From an uncultured Bacteroidales bacterium (lineage in GTDB: Bacteria > Bacteroidota > Bacteroidia > Bacteroidales > Paludibacteraceae): 64,000 nucleotides of DNA. The first letter of the stretch is position 1. Every line of letters begins with the position of its first letter. The notes under the pieces are model-generated. The model made no database searches and was not told the DNA's origin. It worked only from the letters and a program-made list of their open reading frames with translations. Shown here piece by piece: positions 16,101 to 24,294 of the stretch. The stretch spans positions 1 to 64,000 of the forward strand of contig CACZFM010000007.1 in the NCBI GenBank assembly GCA_902780495.1, read 5' to 3'. The position numbers and the translations under genes are program-made.

Positions 16101-19100
16101 GAATGGACGATATACAGGACGGGACGGATAGAGTCATCCAAATGCTCGAACACATATCCTTCACGTAATACCGGTACATCCTTATCAAGAGCATGGGCAT
16201 CCCAAGAATCCTCAAACTCCGTTATCAACTCTTGCAGGTTCGGGAAGATAGAGTCGCTTTCCGTCGGCTTGTAATCACGTCTCGGCAAGTCAATGCGACC
16301 ATAGACGGTATCCACCGTAGAGGGAGGTATCGCCGTTTTCTTGACTTCATTATAGTATCCGTCTTCCAACTTCACGAAGGAGGAGTCTTTGGTTTTCGTG
16401 ATTTGCTGAATGGTATAATACTGGTGTCCCAAGTCATATACATCGCTGGAGAAGCCCTGATAGTCTATACGTAGCACGATATGAGTAAGGGAGTCATTTT
16501 CGTTACCGCTCTTACAGGTTGTGTTCGCCTGATAAACCATCAACGGCGGTTTGGTAGCGAAGATACACATATCATCAATGACAAAGTCGTTACCGCTATC
16601 GTCCGACGCCATATTATATACGCGCACGCGGAAATTCTGATATTCCTCGCTCTGCTCAATCGGGAAATAAATCTGATACCATTTGTTGGATGCCGGAACA
16701 TTTCCTGTCATGTATGAGGTAATATCGTGCCACGTGTTCCCATCCGCCGAACCTTGTACGGAGAAGAGGAAGTTCGGGCAGGAGCGTCCTCCCTGACTAT
16801 TCGGGTTTCCGACGAAGCCGGAGAAGTACATTTTCTGTCCTTCGCAGAGGGTGGTATCGAGTCGAAGTGCGGCAACTTGTCCGGCCGATGACATACCGTC
16901 GCAATAAATCATATATCCGTTCTCGGCACCGCCGTGTTGCTCCATCTTATACCAGAACTCACCATATTCGGGAATGCGGTTGATGAGGTTGTACTCACCC
17001 ATGTTCGCCAAATTGGTAAGACCGGTTGCATTATGCGGACGGTTGTCGGGCAGAGAATCCGTCATCGGGTACGCGAAACCGTAGGAGGCATCCGCCCATG
17101 GAAGCGGGTGCGGATAGACCGTATATTCCTCGCCGGGTTTGTTATAATCGAAATTCAGGCGCTCCAGTACTTCGAAGTTCTGCTCAATCTCATCATTGGT
17201 GATAATGGCTTTACCATTCTCTTCCAGCTTCGGACCATATTTGTTCGGGCGATGGTAGATAATCGTATAACGGCAGATATTGAACCAATACGCGCCATCC
17301 ACTGTTTTTTCATTTGCGGCTCCCACATTGGTAGTAGCCTTACTCTGTGCACGGAGACAGTAAATTATGGTATCGGCTTCTTTTCCGGCAGTAATATTGG
17401 TTCTGGCCGGTACGGAAAGGAAATCATTCGCCTCCGTGACGGTATGGGGACAGGCAGTGTATGTCTTGGTCTTAGGATCGTATGTGTACCAATTGCAATC
17501 GGCATCCCAACCGCCGCACCAAATCATAGAGTCTTGTTGTTCGGTGGTAAATGTACTCCAGTTGTCGTCACGCATATAGTAGCCCAAGAGTGATTCAGAG
17601 TGGTGGCCTTTTTCAAGATTGTCATAGCGATAGCGTTGCTCAGTATTGAGGAGCAAAGGTGCTTTAATGGGCGCCATGACGGTATGGTCCTCCATATACC
17701 GGAGATTGCGTGTTCCGGATTCAATCGTGTCTTTATATTCCTCCAAGCGTTCCGCCATTTCCGTCCAGGGGTGCAGTTCGAATATCTCACGCAGCGAGAG
17801 CGTAGGTTCGATGATTTGCTGAATGGTATCCAAGATGGCTGTATCCACTTGGTTGACAGCCTTCATGGACAAAGGCAGGTTGTCGTAATAGACACTGAGA
17901 TCCACCGCATAGACAACGGTATCCTTGTTTTGAGGGGGATAGACCATAGGCGCCTTGGCAGGCGGGTCTTTTCGTGCTCCATAGTCATTCGAAGGCACAT
18001 GGAAGACGGTGTATCGTCCTTGAGTCACGAGTTTCTTTCCCTTGGAATGGTCCGCCTCATCTTTCCAAACCGAGTCACCAATGATACGGTACGGGAAGGG
18101 GTATCTACCGAGGTTCATCGGGGGTGTTTGCCATTTCTCGGCAGGAATATCCGTATCTTCTTTACCCTTTTCGAGCGAATACCAGCGCCACCAGCCATAG
18201 AAGTTACGCTCACGGATTGGCAATTCGACATTTTGGTCAGCAGATTGCGGTGCATTAGATGCATTGTAATAATAGAGAATCGTCCTATTTTCATGCACTT
18301 GCTGTATGCCATCCATCAAATCGTCCCCTGATGCGCCTTTGGAGTGAACGAGGTTCTGGTTTCCTGTATACTGGAAGCGGCTGGCCTGCGATACCTGAAT
18401 ACGGAAGTTGATATAACGCCATTTTTCATGTACCTGCATCGTATAAGCGAGGTAGATATTCGATGAACGTGGTGACCGGATACCGTCTTCTTTACAACGG
18501 ATTGTGACGGTATGCGCTTCGATGTTGCTTATCTCGCACCAATCCGGTGTATTACCATACTCATCAATCAGACGGATTTCCGCCAGCGCAGGATTAGTGA
18601 AGTCCATCGCAGCTGTATGGTCATCTATATCGCCGGAATAGGATACAACGCGGCCATCTGCATCAAAGGTATTGGTACCCGTATGGTGTTCAGTTCGCAA
18701 GTTAAAGGTATGGGTATCATTCACAGCCTCAGTGATTTCAGGGGGGAAGATGAAGTGATAGTCATCTTTTGCCACCATACAAATGAGGGAGTCATACTCT
18801 GCTTCATGGTAGGTCTTCCGCACCAGCGGAATCTTCAAATGTGCATCATCGACGGAGGTAAAGTCGCTCCATTGGTCTTTGAAACGATAGTTCGGTGCGT
18901 TTGTCAACAAAGAAAGCTGCACATCCAGTGTATCAACGATATTGACATAGGGGCCTGTGCTTGCGGGATACTGTACATCCATAGGGCTATCGCCGGAAGG
19001 TGTGACGGTGGTGATGAGCGTTGCAGGGTCTGTTGAAACACTCAGTCCGCTGGCTCCCGAAGAGAAGCGGCTGTCAGGGATGTGTCGGATTGCATAGTCA

Positions 19101-20479
19101 ACCAGCCAATTTTTCTCTGCGTCTTTCAGATTGGCTATCGTGCTTTCCTCATCACGGCCAAAAAGGGTCAGTACATTATCGACTAACATTGAGTGAACCA
19201 TGTAAGCCTTATAGCGCGTCTGAACAGCAGCACCACTCGTGCTATTGTAACCAAACTCCAGATGGTCTTTATCCGGATATTCTCCGTTGTTCATCAGGTA
19301 GTAATCATGCTTAGGATAGGTCCACGAGAATGTAGCCGCCTGCTCTGCTTTATCGGTCAATGAGAGATACACCGTATCGGCGGTGGCTGTAAACTTCAGC
19401 CATTTGGAATCACCATACTTGAGTTTGACCTGTTCCTCGAAATTGGCGTTGTCGTTAATGTTCTCCGCCACATATTCAAACGTAAGCAAGGAAATAGCTC
19501 CCCCTCTGTCCGCCAAAGCGGGTTGTGAGGAGGCGTTAATCACGAAGTCTTTGTCAACCCCATCCTCTGTCCATAAGTTCAGCTGCTGCACCGCATGATC
19601 CGGTATATTAAAGTGCCAAGGCGTGATATACTGTGTCTGACTGTTGGCTGCGTTCGCAGAACCTTCAATCAGTTGGGTCATACCGTCTTCCTTCTTATAG
19701 AGCGTACCGCCTTTGAGTTCGAACTGACGGAAGATGAGTCCTTCGGACCCCGCCATGATGTAATAGCGCTTTCCGTTACCTTCGACAGACCAAACAATCT
19801 TTTCCCGTTTCATTGCGGTCTGCATCAAGGGCACGCGTGCCGACACCGCATAGTCCTTACCATCCACCCTGGCAGTAGTATTGACGACCAGTGTATCATA
19901 GTCCACATCGGCATTGTTTTCCAATTTGGTCACCACGGTTACCGTGGAGTCAATGGCAGAACTAACCCTGAAATAGGTATTGCCGCCCGTGAAGGTGCAT
20001 TGCCCTGAAACCAAGTGAAGCGATTGGGTTTCTTTCACTGAACTCAAGATTTCCTCTCCCAAGACCTTATCATTTATATCGTACAACTCGCGTACCCGCA
20101 CTTTCGAGAGGGTGAAGTTGATTTTTTTGTCTGACCCGTCCAAGGGAGGGAAGCTATAGCTCGGTTGCTCCGGCGTGAGCACCAATTCATCCACGATGGG
20201 TCCATAGTGGATGGTTTTGGTAATCACTAATATATCTCTATATCGGGAGCCGTCGGGACGTACATGCAGTCCGGGTGCGCCAGTTTTCCAGATACCGTAA
20301 TACTCCTTGATTCTACTCTCCCCCACATGAAGGGTGACACGGATGGTATCAACAATATCAATATATTCACCATTATACTCCACATTCATAGGAGTATTCA
20401 GGCCGCTGGTGATGAGGCGACTGAAATCATTGGTGGATTCGGTCATGTGCGGCAGGTCCACCTCATTAACGGTGCCCAA
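13193..20479 (-). CDS. Giant secreted protein, C-terminal portion (probably split from 20485-23187 by a frameshift)
   Basis: At least 2428 residues. There is no signal peptide, and the listed start is a TTG. The same frame stays open up to 20677, inside the upstream ORF, and reads plausibly there (NEIIYFHPNNDK, QLWLSHDYRLSQTFDFIRDA). It therefore looks like the larger part of one ~3330-residue secreted protein. Visible modules are repeated beta-rich domains, a jelly-roll/MAM-like segment (YFSGFVGNPNSQGGRSCPNF ... NDFVIDDMCIFA, roughly residues 1155-1270), and a C-terminal region with LRWDPQSSDNRWNNPDNW. The protein ends in the tail LIKDGHLFILRDGHVYTAFG, shared with other secreted proteins here. 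Surface or secreted location is inferred; enzyme motifs were not seen. Confidence 0.75.
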   Translation of the reverse strand: MGTVNEVDLPHMTESTNDFSRLITSGLNTPMNVEYNGEYIDIVDTIRVTLHVGESRIKEYYGIWKTGAPGLHVRPDGSRYRDILVITKTIHYGPIVDELVLTPEQPSYSFPPLDGSDKKINFTLSKVRVRELYDINDKVLGEEILSSVKETQSLHLVSGQCTFTGGNTYFRVSSAIDSTVTVVTKLENNADVDYDTLVVNTTARVDGKDYAVSARVPLMQTAMKREKIVWSVEGNGKRYYIMAGSEGLIFRQFELKGGTLYKKEDGMTQLIEGSANAANSQTQYITPWHFNIPDHAVQQLNLWTEDGVDKDFVINASSQPALADRGGAISLLTFEYVAENINDNANFEEQVKLKYGDSKWLKFTATADTVYLSLTDKAEQAATFSWTYPKHDYYLMNNGEYPDKDHLEFGYNSTSGAAVQTRYKAYMVHSMLVDNVLTLFGRDEESTIANLKDAEKNWLVDYAIRHIPDSRFSSGASGLSVSTDPATLITTVTPSGDSPMDVQYPASTGPYVNIVDTLDVQLSLLTNAPNYRFKDQWSDFTSVDDAHLKIPLVRKTYHEAEYDSLICMVAKDDYHFIFPPEITEAVNDTHTFNLRTEHHTGTNTFDADGRVVSYSGDIDDHTAAMDFTNPALAEIRLIDEYGNTPDWCEISNIEAHTVTIRCKEDGIRSPRSSNIYLAYTMQVHEKWRYINFRIQVSQASRFQYTGNQNLVHSKGASGDDLMDGIQQVHENRTILYYYNASNAPQSADQNVELPIRERNFYGWWRWYSLEKGKEDTDIPAEKWQTPPMNLGRYPFPYRIIGDSVWKDEADHSKGKKLVTQGRYTVFHVPSNDYGARKDPPAKAPMVYPPQNKDTVVYAVDLSVYYDNLPLSMKAVNQVDTAILDTIQQIIEPTLSLREIFELHPWTEMAERLEEYKDTIESGTRNLRYMEDHTVMAPIKAPLLLNTEQRYRYDNLEKGHHSESLLGYYMRDDNWSTFTTEQQDSMIWCGGWDADCNWYTYDPKTKTYTACPHTVTEANDFLSVPARTNITAGKEADTIIYCLRAQSKATTNVGAANEKTVDGAYWFNICRYTIIYHRPNKYGPKLEENGKAIITNDEIEQNFEVLERLNFDYNKPGEEYTVYPHPLPWADASYGFAYPMTDSLPDNRPHNATGLTNLANMGEYNLINRIPEYGEFWYKMEQHGGAENGYMIYCDGMSSAGQVAALRLDTTLCEGQKMYFSGFVGNPNSQGGRSCPNFLFSVQGSADGNTWHDITSYMTGNVPASNKWYQIYFPIEQSEEYQNFRVRVYNMASDDSGNDFVIDDMCIFATKPPLMVYQANTTCKSGNENDSLTHIVLRIDYQGFSSDVYDLGHQYYTIQQITKTKDSSFVKLEDGYYNEVKKTAIPPSTVDTVYGRIDLPRRDYKPTESDSIFPNLQELITEFEDSWDAHALDKDVPVLREGYVFEHLDDSIRPVLYIVHSAKMSSQNTYVAHMAGAYNQLLSSECALTRAVKVRNRMILTLNGEEQPEKEVTAMCANTLYDVSLLVKGTLLLDSVAPIEVTGSCYNDWLLYGDTAEVSSQARYGYKYSDIAKMISILRADDTYETSNTNHFARSLVDVNKNIMHRVQNDLGISLSTPDEPYDILTHLVNEGFLTLYKSDLTIVTPKDTSIYYTIFPIPGTGSEVLTDLNVDVCATPVQIKLQSSLGSGAPLIIGGLNRMEEELQYPIDVLTDVQHANTSFAIPIDSLMMKPDGNSPNVALRHITLLSTNDPEYREGVHTIELEPDRTWDLVGGENTGYYKNGNDTLIVVPSPATNYRMREGYSYTFGIEMMTAAGGAGWGGLSDCPVGTVPFTLHVVPSYLRWDPQSSDNRWNNPDNWIGVTQENKPIHDGARYAPLSSSYVVIPPMTDGKPYPVLPATITSADSIRQVGFQYNTCHSIRFLSGAALNQQQRLEYDSVIADLSAPYNKWALRSAPVEGLLSGDIFMANADLTWQTPTWAVGPFDAAGRNYNTGNASFWFSLYSRDALHQTNGTEVDTIATAAATWSKVTNAISLSLPPAQGWAMYSRTRSGRDAAVRLPKNDDIYYYYTKSGDKVLDLYESGLRAKRAEIAGGADKVGKLAFYPGKEATSKNYTLSNGTAATSFVFGNPTMGYIDIWGFITDNTSLLQSEIGYINTAGEYTTITGESLTEPENAITSLSRYLPPMHAIVLTKKGDAATSLTVTLNTNRIITNASDIVRPAPAPARYRSPRSKGIMTVTAINPVSSRCTSRLLLGQGFSDEIIRGEDAMLTTINIDNYSATATPTTPFNIYAVEGNSGLSIDLRDDIVNVPVAFYNSDLPFDPQTYLWFTGVNNIDGELVLYDALTGTERPILDGICLEIETPEMNHQMRYFIRRPGFSPEQSEGDHPLTTGLENREMNNMNVIKLIKDGHLFILRDGHVYTAFGQKIR

Positions 20480-20484
20480 AGACT

Positions 20485-23187
20485 CTACACGCGCATCGCG
20501 GATAAAATCGAAGGTTTGCGAGAGGCGATAGTCATGCGAGAGCCACAGTTGGCTAGCCGTTGTGCAAGTCTTGTCGTTATTGGGATGGAAATAGATAATC
20601 TCATTCCTAACATCATCTGCATCATGAGCTGCTTGCCGATGAGTTTGGACCAGACTTGTTTCTTGATGGTTTTGTCGTTATGCAGGTCAAAGACCACTTG
20701 GTCGGTCCATCGCTGCTCCGGGCGAAGGGTATCCGGCAGAAGGATATAATGCCCATCTACGACACCTACACCGGAGAGAGTGAAATTCGTTGCCTCACCC
20801 GTTGTTGCCACGCCATTGAAGGTTTGTTCGGATGTATCATACTTGATATATGACTTGGCACTATTGGGGCGCTCGTCACGTGTGATATTCCCTGCTACAC
20901 GATGCAGATAGTGTGTGGATGAAAGCTTGGTATTCTCAATACAAGGATGCATGGGTTCCGGCCATCCTCCTCCGGATTGGAACAGCCCCGCCCAAGTGTT
21001 ATTGGAAATAACGGTATTCGGGTCTGCGTAATACAAGCCGAGATACTCCTCCGTTTCCGGCATAAAGTGTTCGTAGAAGGTGACCGAGTCTTCGGCTCCT
21101 TTCATGGTTTCCCTATGCGGGTCGAGGACATACTCTCCATCCTCACATTTCTCGCAGACACTATTATTGCCTGTTATCAGATAGGTACTCATATAGTTCG
21201 GGTCAACGTTCTCAACATTCGCCATACCCTGCCAAGTATTGGTCCAGTCGTCAAAATGGCGTGCACGGGCAAAACGCGGGGCCGTACCCGGATGGGTCAG
21301 GAAATAGCGTTTCCCGTCCACGGGATGAATAAAGGAGACCGCGACACGGATATTACCCTTGTAATCTCCTATGGCATAGAGAGTAAGGTGACCTCCTTCT
21401 ATAGTGTCTAACTTTACCGTGTCTCCCGGGTGATACATAGTGCCGCTACCATCCTGGGCAGTGTTCCATCCTGTGAAATCATAGTCCTCCAACAAACGGT
21501 CTTCTTGGATTACAACTTTCGTTTGTCCCAACATCGGATAGCTTGTGGGGATGGGATCCCCGAAGTGGTCGTTGTTGTTATAGCGCACCCACTTGGTGGT
21601 ATCAGCAGGCACAAATTCCAATCCTCCGTTGGGAGTGCTCTTGTTGACATAGACACGGCACCATCCGCTGCACCCGACAATATTTTCTCCTCCGACTACA
21701 GGCACGGAAGTTCCGAGTACCGGCACGCTCCAACCTTTCATATCAAATCCGGGGTCATTAGGACTGAACTTCGGCATGGAGTAAAGCATTGCTTTGTATG
21801 TGAAGCCTGCGTATTGCTCGGTGACATGCCACATCTCGTTCGATATCCAGGATGTGTCGCCCGGTTCCGGATGCATCTCGACATTACGCCCCGTACTTAT
21901 TACTCTGAGGAACACACCGGCAGGACGGAAGAAAACATCAAGGTTATTTTTGTCCGTCCGGGTGGTATCCACAATCATGCGTCCGAGGGCACCTTGAGGC
22001 GCATTCATATCACGCATGTATTGCAAGGGCAGGCTGTCAATAGGCGTGAACCTTCCCTCAAAGGGTGCTCCGTCTTTTTTTTGAGGGAATTGATTTTGGT
22101 ATCCCACATAGTAACGACAGCTATCCAACTCCGGCACCGTCATCCAGTCCGTCTGGTAATACTTGGTACCCGGAAGACTGTCCATACACCTCAAACGGTC
22201 CATCGTCAGGAAGCTTGCCTTGTCGGTACTATCGGCTATGGTCAACTGTGGCTTGACATTCGGGTTGGGTCCCTTTCGGTATCTTCCCCAGAACCGTTGG
22301 CTGTAGGCAAAGTAGTAATTGGACTCCGGACAAGAAGATACCGTCGGTTCATCCAACACATACAAACGGAAAAGCGTTCGCTTGGTAGGCTTGTGCTTGT
22401 TATCTGCAAACGCATACAAGGCTTGACCCGGTTTAGCCGTTTGTTTAGTCCCCGTACTCGGGTATTTATAATCCGACAAGGTCGTATTAAATCCCACAAG
22501 CGAAGCATTCGTATAGGATATAGGGATATTGTTTCGGGGGATATCGAGCCAATATACTTCTCGATAAGACATTCCCAAGAAACCGATACCTTTCTCCGCG
22601 CTGAACTTCCCTGTTGGATCTCTACCCAATGTATTGTTCGGGTCAAACGAGGTCGTGGCACGGCCCGTTGGTACCACAAACACCACATCCACCGTGTTGG
22701 TATGGTTCTTATTGTTCGTCATCGCACCCTGGGTCATATAGTTACCGTTCAATTGGAGCGTATAACCATCGTTACTCCACATGGTATAACAAATAGCCGG
22801 ATACCTTGGATCAGCACTCATCTGCTCATTGAGCGGACGCACCAAAGCGGTGTCAATTGTCCAGATGGAAGTGGCGGATGGTTCGGTGGCATCGGCACTT
22901 TGTGGAATCAATTTGAGCGTATTTCCCATTGCCTTTGTGTATCCAAACCAGCCACCCGTGTAACTACTATAGTGGCTGACAAAAAACTCTTCGCCCGGTT
23001 CTTCTATTCCATTATCGTTTATATCCAGCCACACGGACAAGAGGATTCGGTCGCCAGGTTTCAGATTAACCACCAGACCACCATCCGTGGGCGTGAACCC
23101 GACACCATACATTCCAACGGACATCAAAACTGCCGCAATAAAGAGCGGAATGCGTACCCTAAACTTTTTAAAACAAATGTTGTTCAT
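20485..23187 (-). CDS. Giant secreted protein, N-terminal portion (frame probably lost near 20,630)
   Basis: The start is ATG at 23187, 27 bp after the -7 box; the longer frame to 23244 would begin upstream of the promoter. The signal peptide is FRVRIPLFIAAVLMSVGMYG. Residues ~25-60 contain a D-x-N-x-N-G calcium-site-like loop (WLDINDNGIEEPGEEFF). An InlB/Listeria-Bacteroides repeat is seen at GWNTAQDGSGTMYHPGDTV. The last ~45 residues (LMMQMMLGMRLSISIPITTR) lose protein character, while the -1 frame continues sensibly into the downstream 2428-residue ORF. There is no C-terminal tail of its own. Treat this as the 5' part of one gene unless programmed frameshifting is shown. Confidence 0.75.
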   Translation of the reverse strand: MNNICFKKFRVRIPLFIAAVLMSVGMYGVGFTPTDGGLVVNLKPGDRILLSVWLDINDNGIEEPGEEFFVSHYSSYTGGWFGYTKAMGNTLKLIPQSADATEPSATSIWTIDTALVRPLNEQMSADPRYPAICYTMWSNDGYTLQLNGNYMTQGAMTNNKNHTNTVDVVFVVPTGRATTSFDPNNTLGRDPTGKFSAEKGIGFLGMSYREVYWLDIPRNNIPISYTNASLVGFNTTLSDYKYPSTGTKQTAKPGQALYAFADNKHKPTKRTLFRLYVLDEPTVSSCPESNYYFAYSQRFWGRYRKGPNPNVKPQLTIADSTDKASFLTMDRLRCMDSLPGTKYYQTDWMTVPELDSCRYYVGYQNQFPQKKDGAPFEGRFTPIDSLPLQYMRDMNAPQGALGRMIVDTTRTDKNNLDVFFRPAGVFLRVISTGRNVEMHPEPGDTSWISNEMWHVTEQYAGFTYKAMLYSMPKFSPNDPGFDMKGWSVPVLGTSVPVVGGENIVGCSGWCRVYVNKSTPNGGLEFVPADTTKWVRYNNNDHFGDPIPTSYPMLGQTKVVIQEDRLLEDYDFTGWNTAQDGSGTMYHPGDTVKLDTIEGGHLTLYAIGDYKGNIRVAVSFIHPVDGKRYFLTHPGTAPRFARARHFDDWTNTWQGMANVENVDPNYMSTYLITGNNSVCEKCEDGEYVLDPHRETMKGAEDSVTFYEHFMPETEEYLGLYYADPNTVISNNTWAGLFQSGGGWPEPMHPCIENTKLSSTHYLHRVAGNITRDERPNSAKSYIKYDTSEQTFNGVATTGEATNFTLSGVGVVDGHYILLPDTLRPEQRWTDQVVFDLHNDKTIKKQVWSKLIGKQLMMQMMLGMRLSISIPITTRLAQRLANCGSRMTIASRKPSILSAMRV

Positions 23188-23213
23188 TATCTTATATTTC
23201 GCAAAAAATCTTG

Positions 23214-23244
23214 CAAAGGTATAAAAATCCCCACACGTACGCAA
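23214..23244 (-). promoter_or_regulatory. Promoter of the giant secreted protein operon
   Basis: Minus-strand TTG (23242-23244), 20 bp, TACCTTTG (23214-23221), 27 bp upstream of the ATG at 23187. Three 17-bp direct repeats begin 16 bp upstream of the -33 box. Confidence 0.78.
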
Positions 23245-23260
23245 TAGGTAAATGCAGATT

Positions 23261-23340
23261 TTTACGCAGAGTTGAGAAAATACGCAAAAAATTTACGCAG
23301 AGTTGAGAGTTGGCAAGGAAAATTTACGCAGAGTCGAGAG
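23261..23340. repeat. Three 17-bp direct repeats with a 31-bp period
   Basis: TTTACGCAGAGTTGAGA begins at 23261 and 23292, and with one mismatch (GTCGAGA) at 23323. The spacing is exactly 31 bp each time, about three helical turns, placing the copies on one face of the DNA just upstream of the giant-gene promoter. They could be regulator binding sites. Confidence 0.65.
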
Positions 23341-23374
23341 CAAGGAGATAAAAAGAGTCGTGATTTGGTCGGGC

Positions 23375-23470
23375 TTTTCTCTGCTTTTTGTTGGCTTTTT
23401 GTTGGCTTAATAACCCAATAATCACCCAATAATAACCCAATAATAACGCAATATATATACGTGTATTGCT
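23375..23470. repeat. Dispersed intergenic repeat with 11-bp minisatellite (copy 2)
   Basis: The layout matches 5446-5542: CTCTGCTTTTTGTTGGC, then GTTGGCTTAATAACC, four 11-bp units near AATAACCCAAT (23409-23452), then CGTGTATTGCT (23460-23470). It sits between the divergent promoters at 23214 and 23544. Confidence 0.7.
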
Positions 23471-23512
23471 CGCGGATACGGGCGGTTTATAAACCATTTT
23501 TTTGCAAAAACA

Positions 23513-23544
23513 TTTGCATATTCGGAAAAAATGTATTACCTTTG
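23513..23544 (+). promoter_or_regulatory. Promoter of the acid phosphatase gene
   Basis: Plus-strand TTTG (23513-23516), 20 bp, TACCTTTG (23537-23544), 39 bp upstream of the ATG at 23584. Confidence 0.82.
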
Positions 23545-23583
23545 CAGTCTCTAAAAAAAGTGTAACCCAAATCTTATTGTCTT

Positions 23584-24294
23584 ATGAAACGAATCCTAAT
23601 TATCAGTCTGCTGGTGGGCAGTATGTGTGTCAGCGCCCAAGAATCCCACCCCTATTTCAGTTCGCCGGAAATGCCCAATGCCCTTCACTACCTTCCGGGT
23701 CCACCCCAAGAAAATGAAATGCGTTTCGCATACGACACAGCCCAATACGCCAAAGGCAAACGCCTGCGCAATACCCCACGAGGCGAAAAAGCACAAAAAG
23801 ATGCGACCTACAGCATCGGACGTATGAGCGAGATATTCTCCCCTATCATGGGCGTAAAGATAAGTCCCGCCAATACGCCCGAACTATGGCAACTGTTGAC
23901 CGATGCCAACGTGACCGCTCACTATGCGTGCGACAGCGCCAAAATAATCTATATGCGCACCCGCCCGTATGTGTACTTCCACGAACCGACACCCGTTCCC
24001 GACGATGAAGGCCCCCTCAGCCATAACGGTTCGTACCCCTCCGGGCATACCACCCTGGGCTGGACAACCGCCCTCATCCTATGCGAGATAAATCCCGAAG
24101 CTGAAGATGCCATCCTGAAAGAAGGCTTCGAATACGGGCAAAGCCGCGTGATAGTAGGTTTTCACTGGCAAAGCGATGTGGATGCCGCGCGCGTTGTTGC
24201 CAGCGCCGCTTTCGCCCGCCTGCATACCAGCCCCGCCTATATGGAACAACTGCAGAAAGCCAAAGACGAATACTACCGGATGAGGCGCCAATGA
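23584..24294 (+). CDS. Class A non-specific acid phosphatase (PAP2 superfamily)
   Basis: A 236-residue secreted phosphatase of the PAP2/vanadium-haloperoxidase fold. The signal peptide is MKRILIISLLVGSMCVSAQ. All three catalytic motifs are present: K-x6-R-P as AKIIYMRTRP (residues ~118-127), P-S-G-H as GSYPSGHTTLGW (~150), and S-R-x5-H-x3-D as SRVIVGFHWQSDVD. This is the PhoN-type pattern, so it should release phosphate from organic phosphomonoesters in the periplasm. It has its own promoter. Its last 22 bp overlap the end of the convergent MMPL gene, so it is not part of the polyene operon, although adjacent. Confidence 0.93.
   Translation: MKRILIISLLVGSMCVSAQESHPYFSSPEMPNALHYLPGPPQENEMRFAYDTAQYAKGKRLRNTPRGEKAQKDATYSIGRMSEIFSPIMGVKISPANTPELWQLLTDANVTAHYACDSAKIIYMRTRPYVYFHEPTPVPDDEGPLSHNGSYPSGHTTLGWTTALILCEINPEAEDAILKEGFEYGQSRVIVGFHWQSDVDAARVVASAAFARLHTSPAYMEQLQKAKDEYYRMRRQ

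Noticed and set aside
21430-23247. A 605-codon plus-strand ORF
   Set aside because: Antisense to the signal-peptide-bearing giant protein segment; no domain features.
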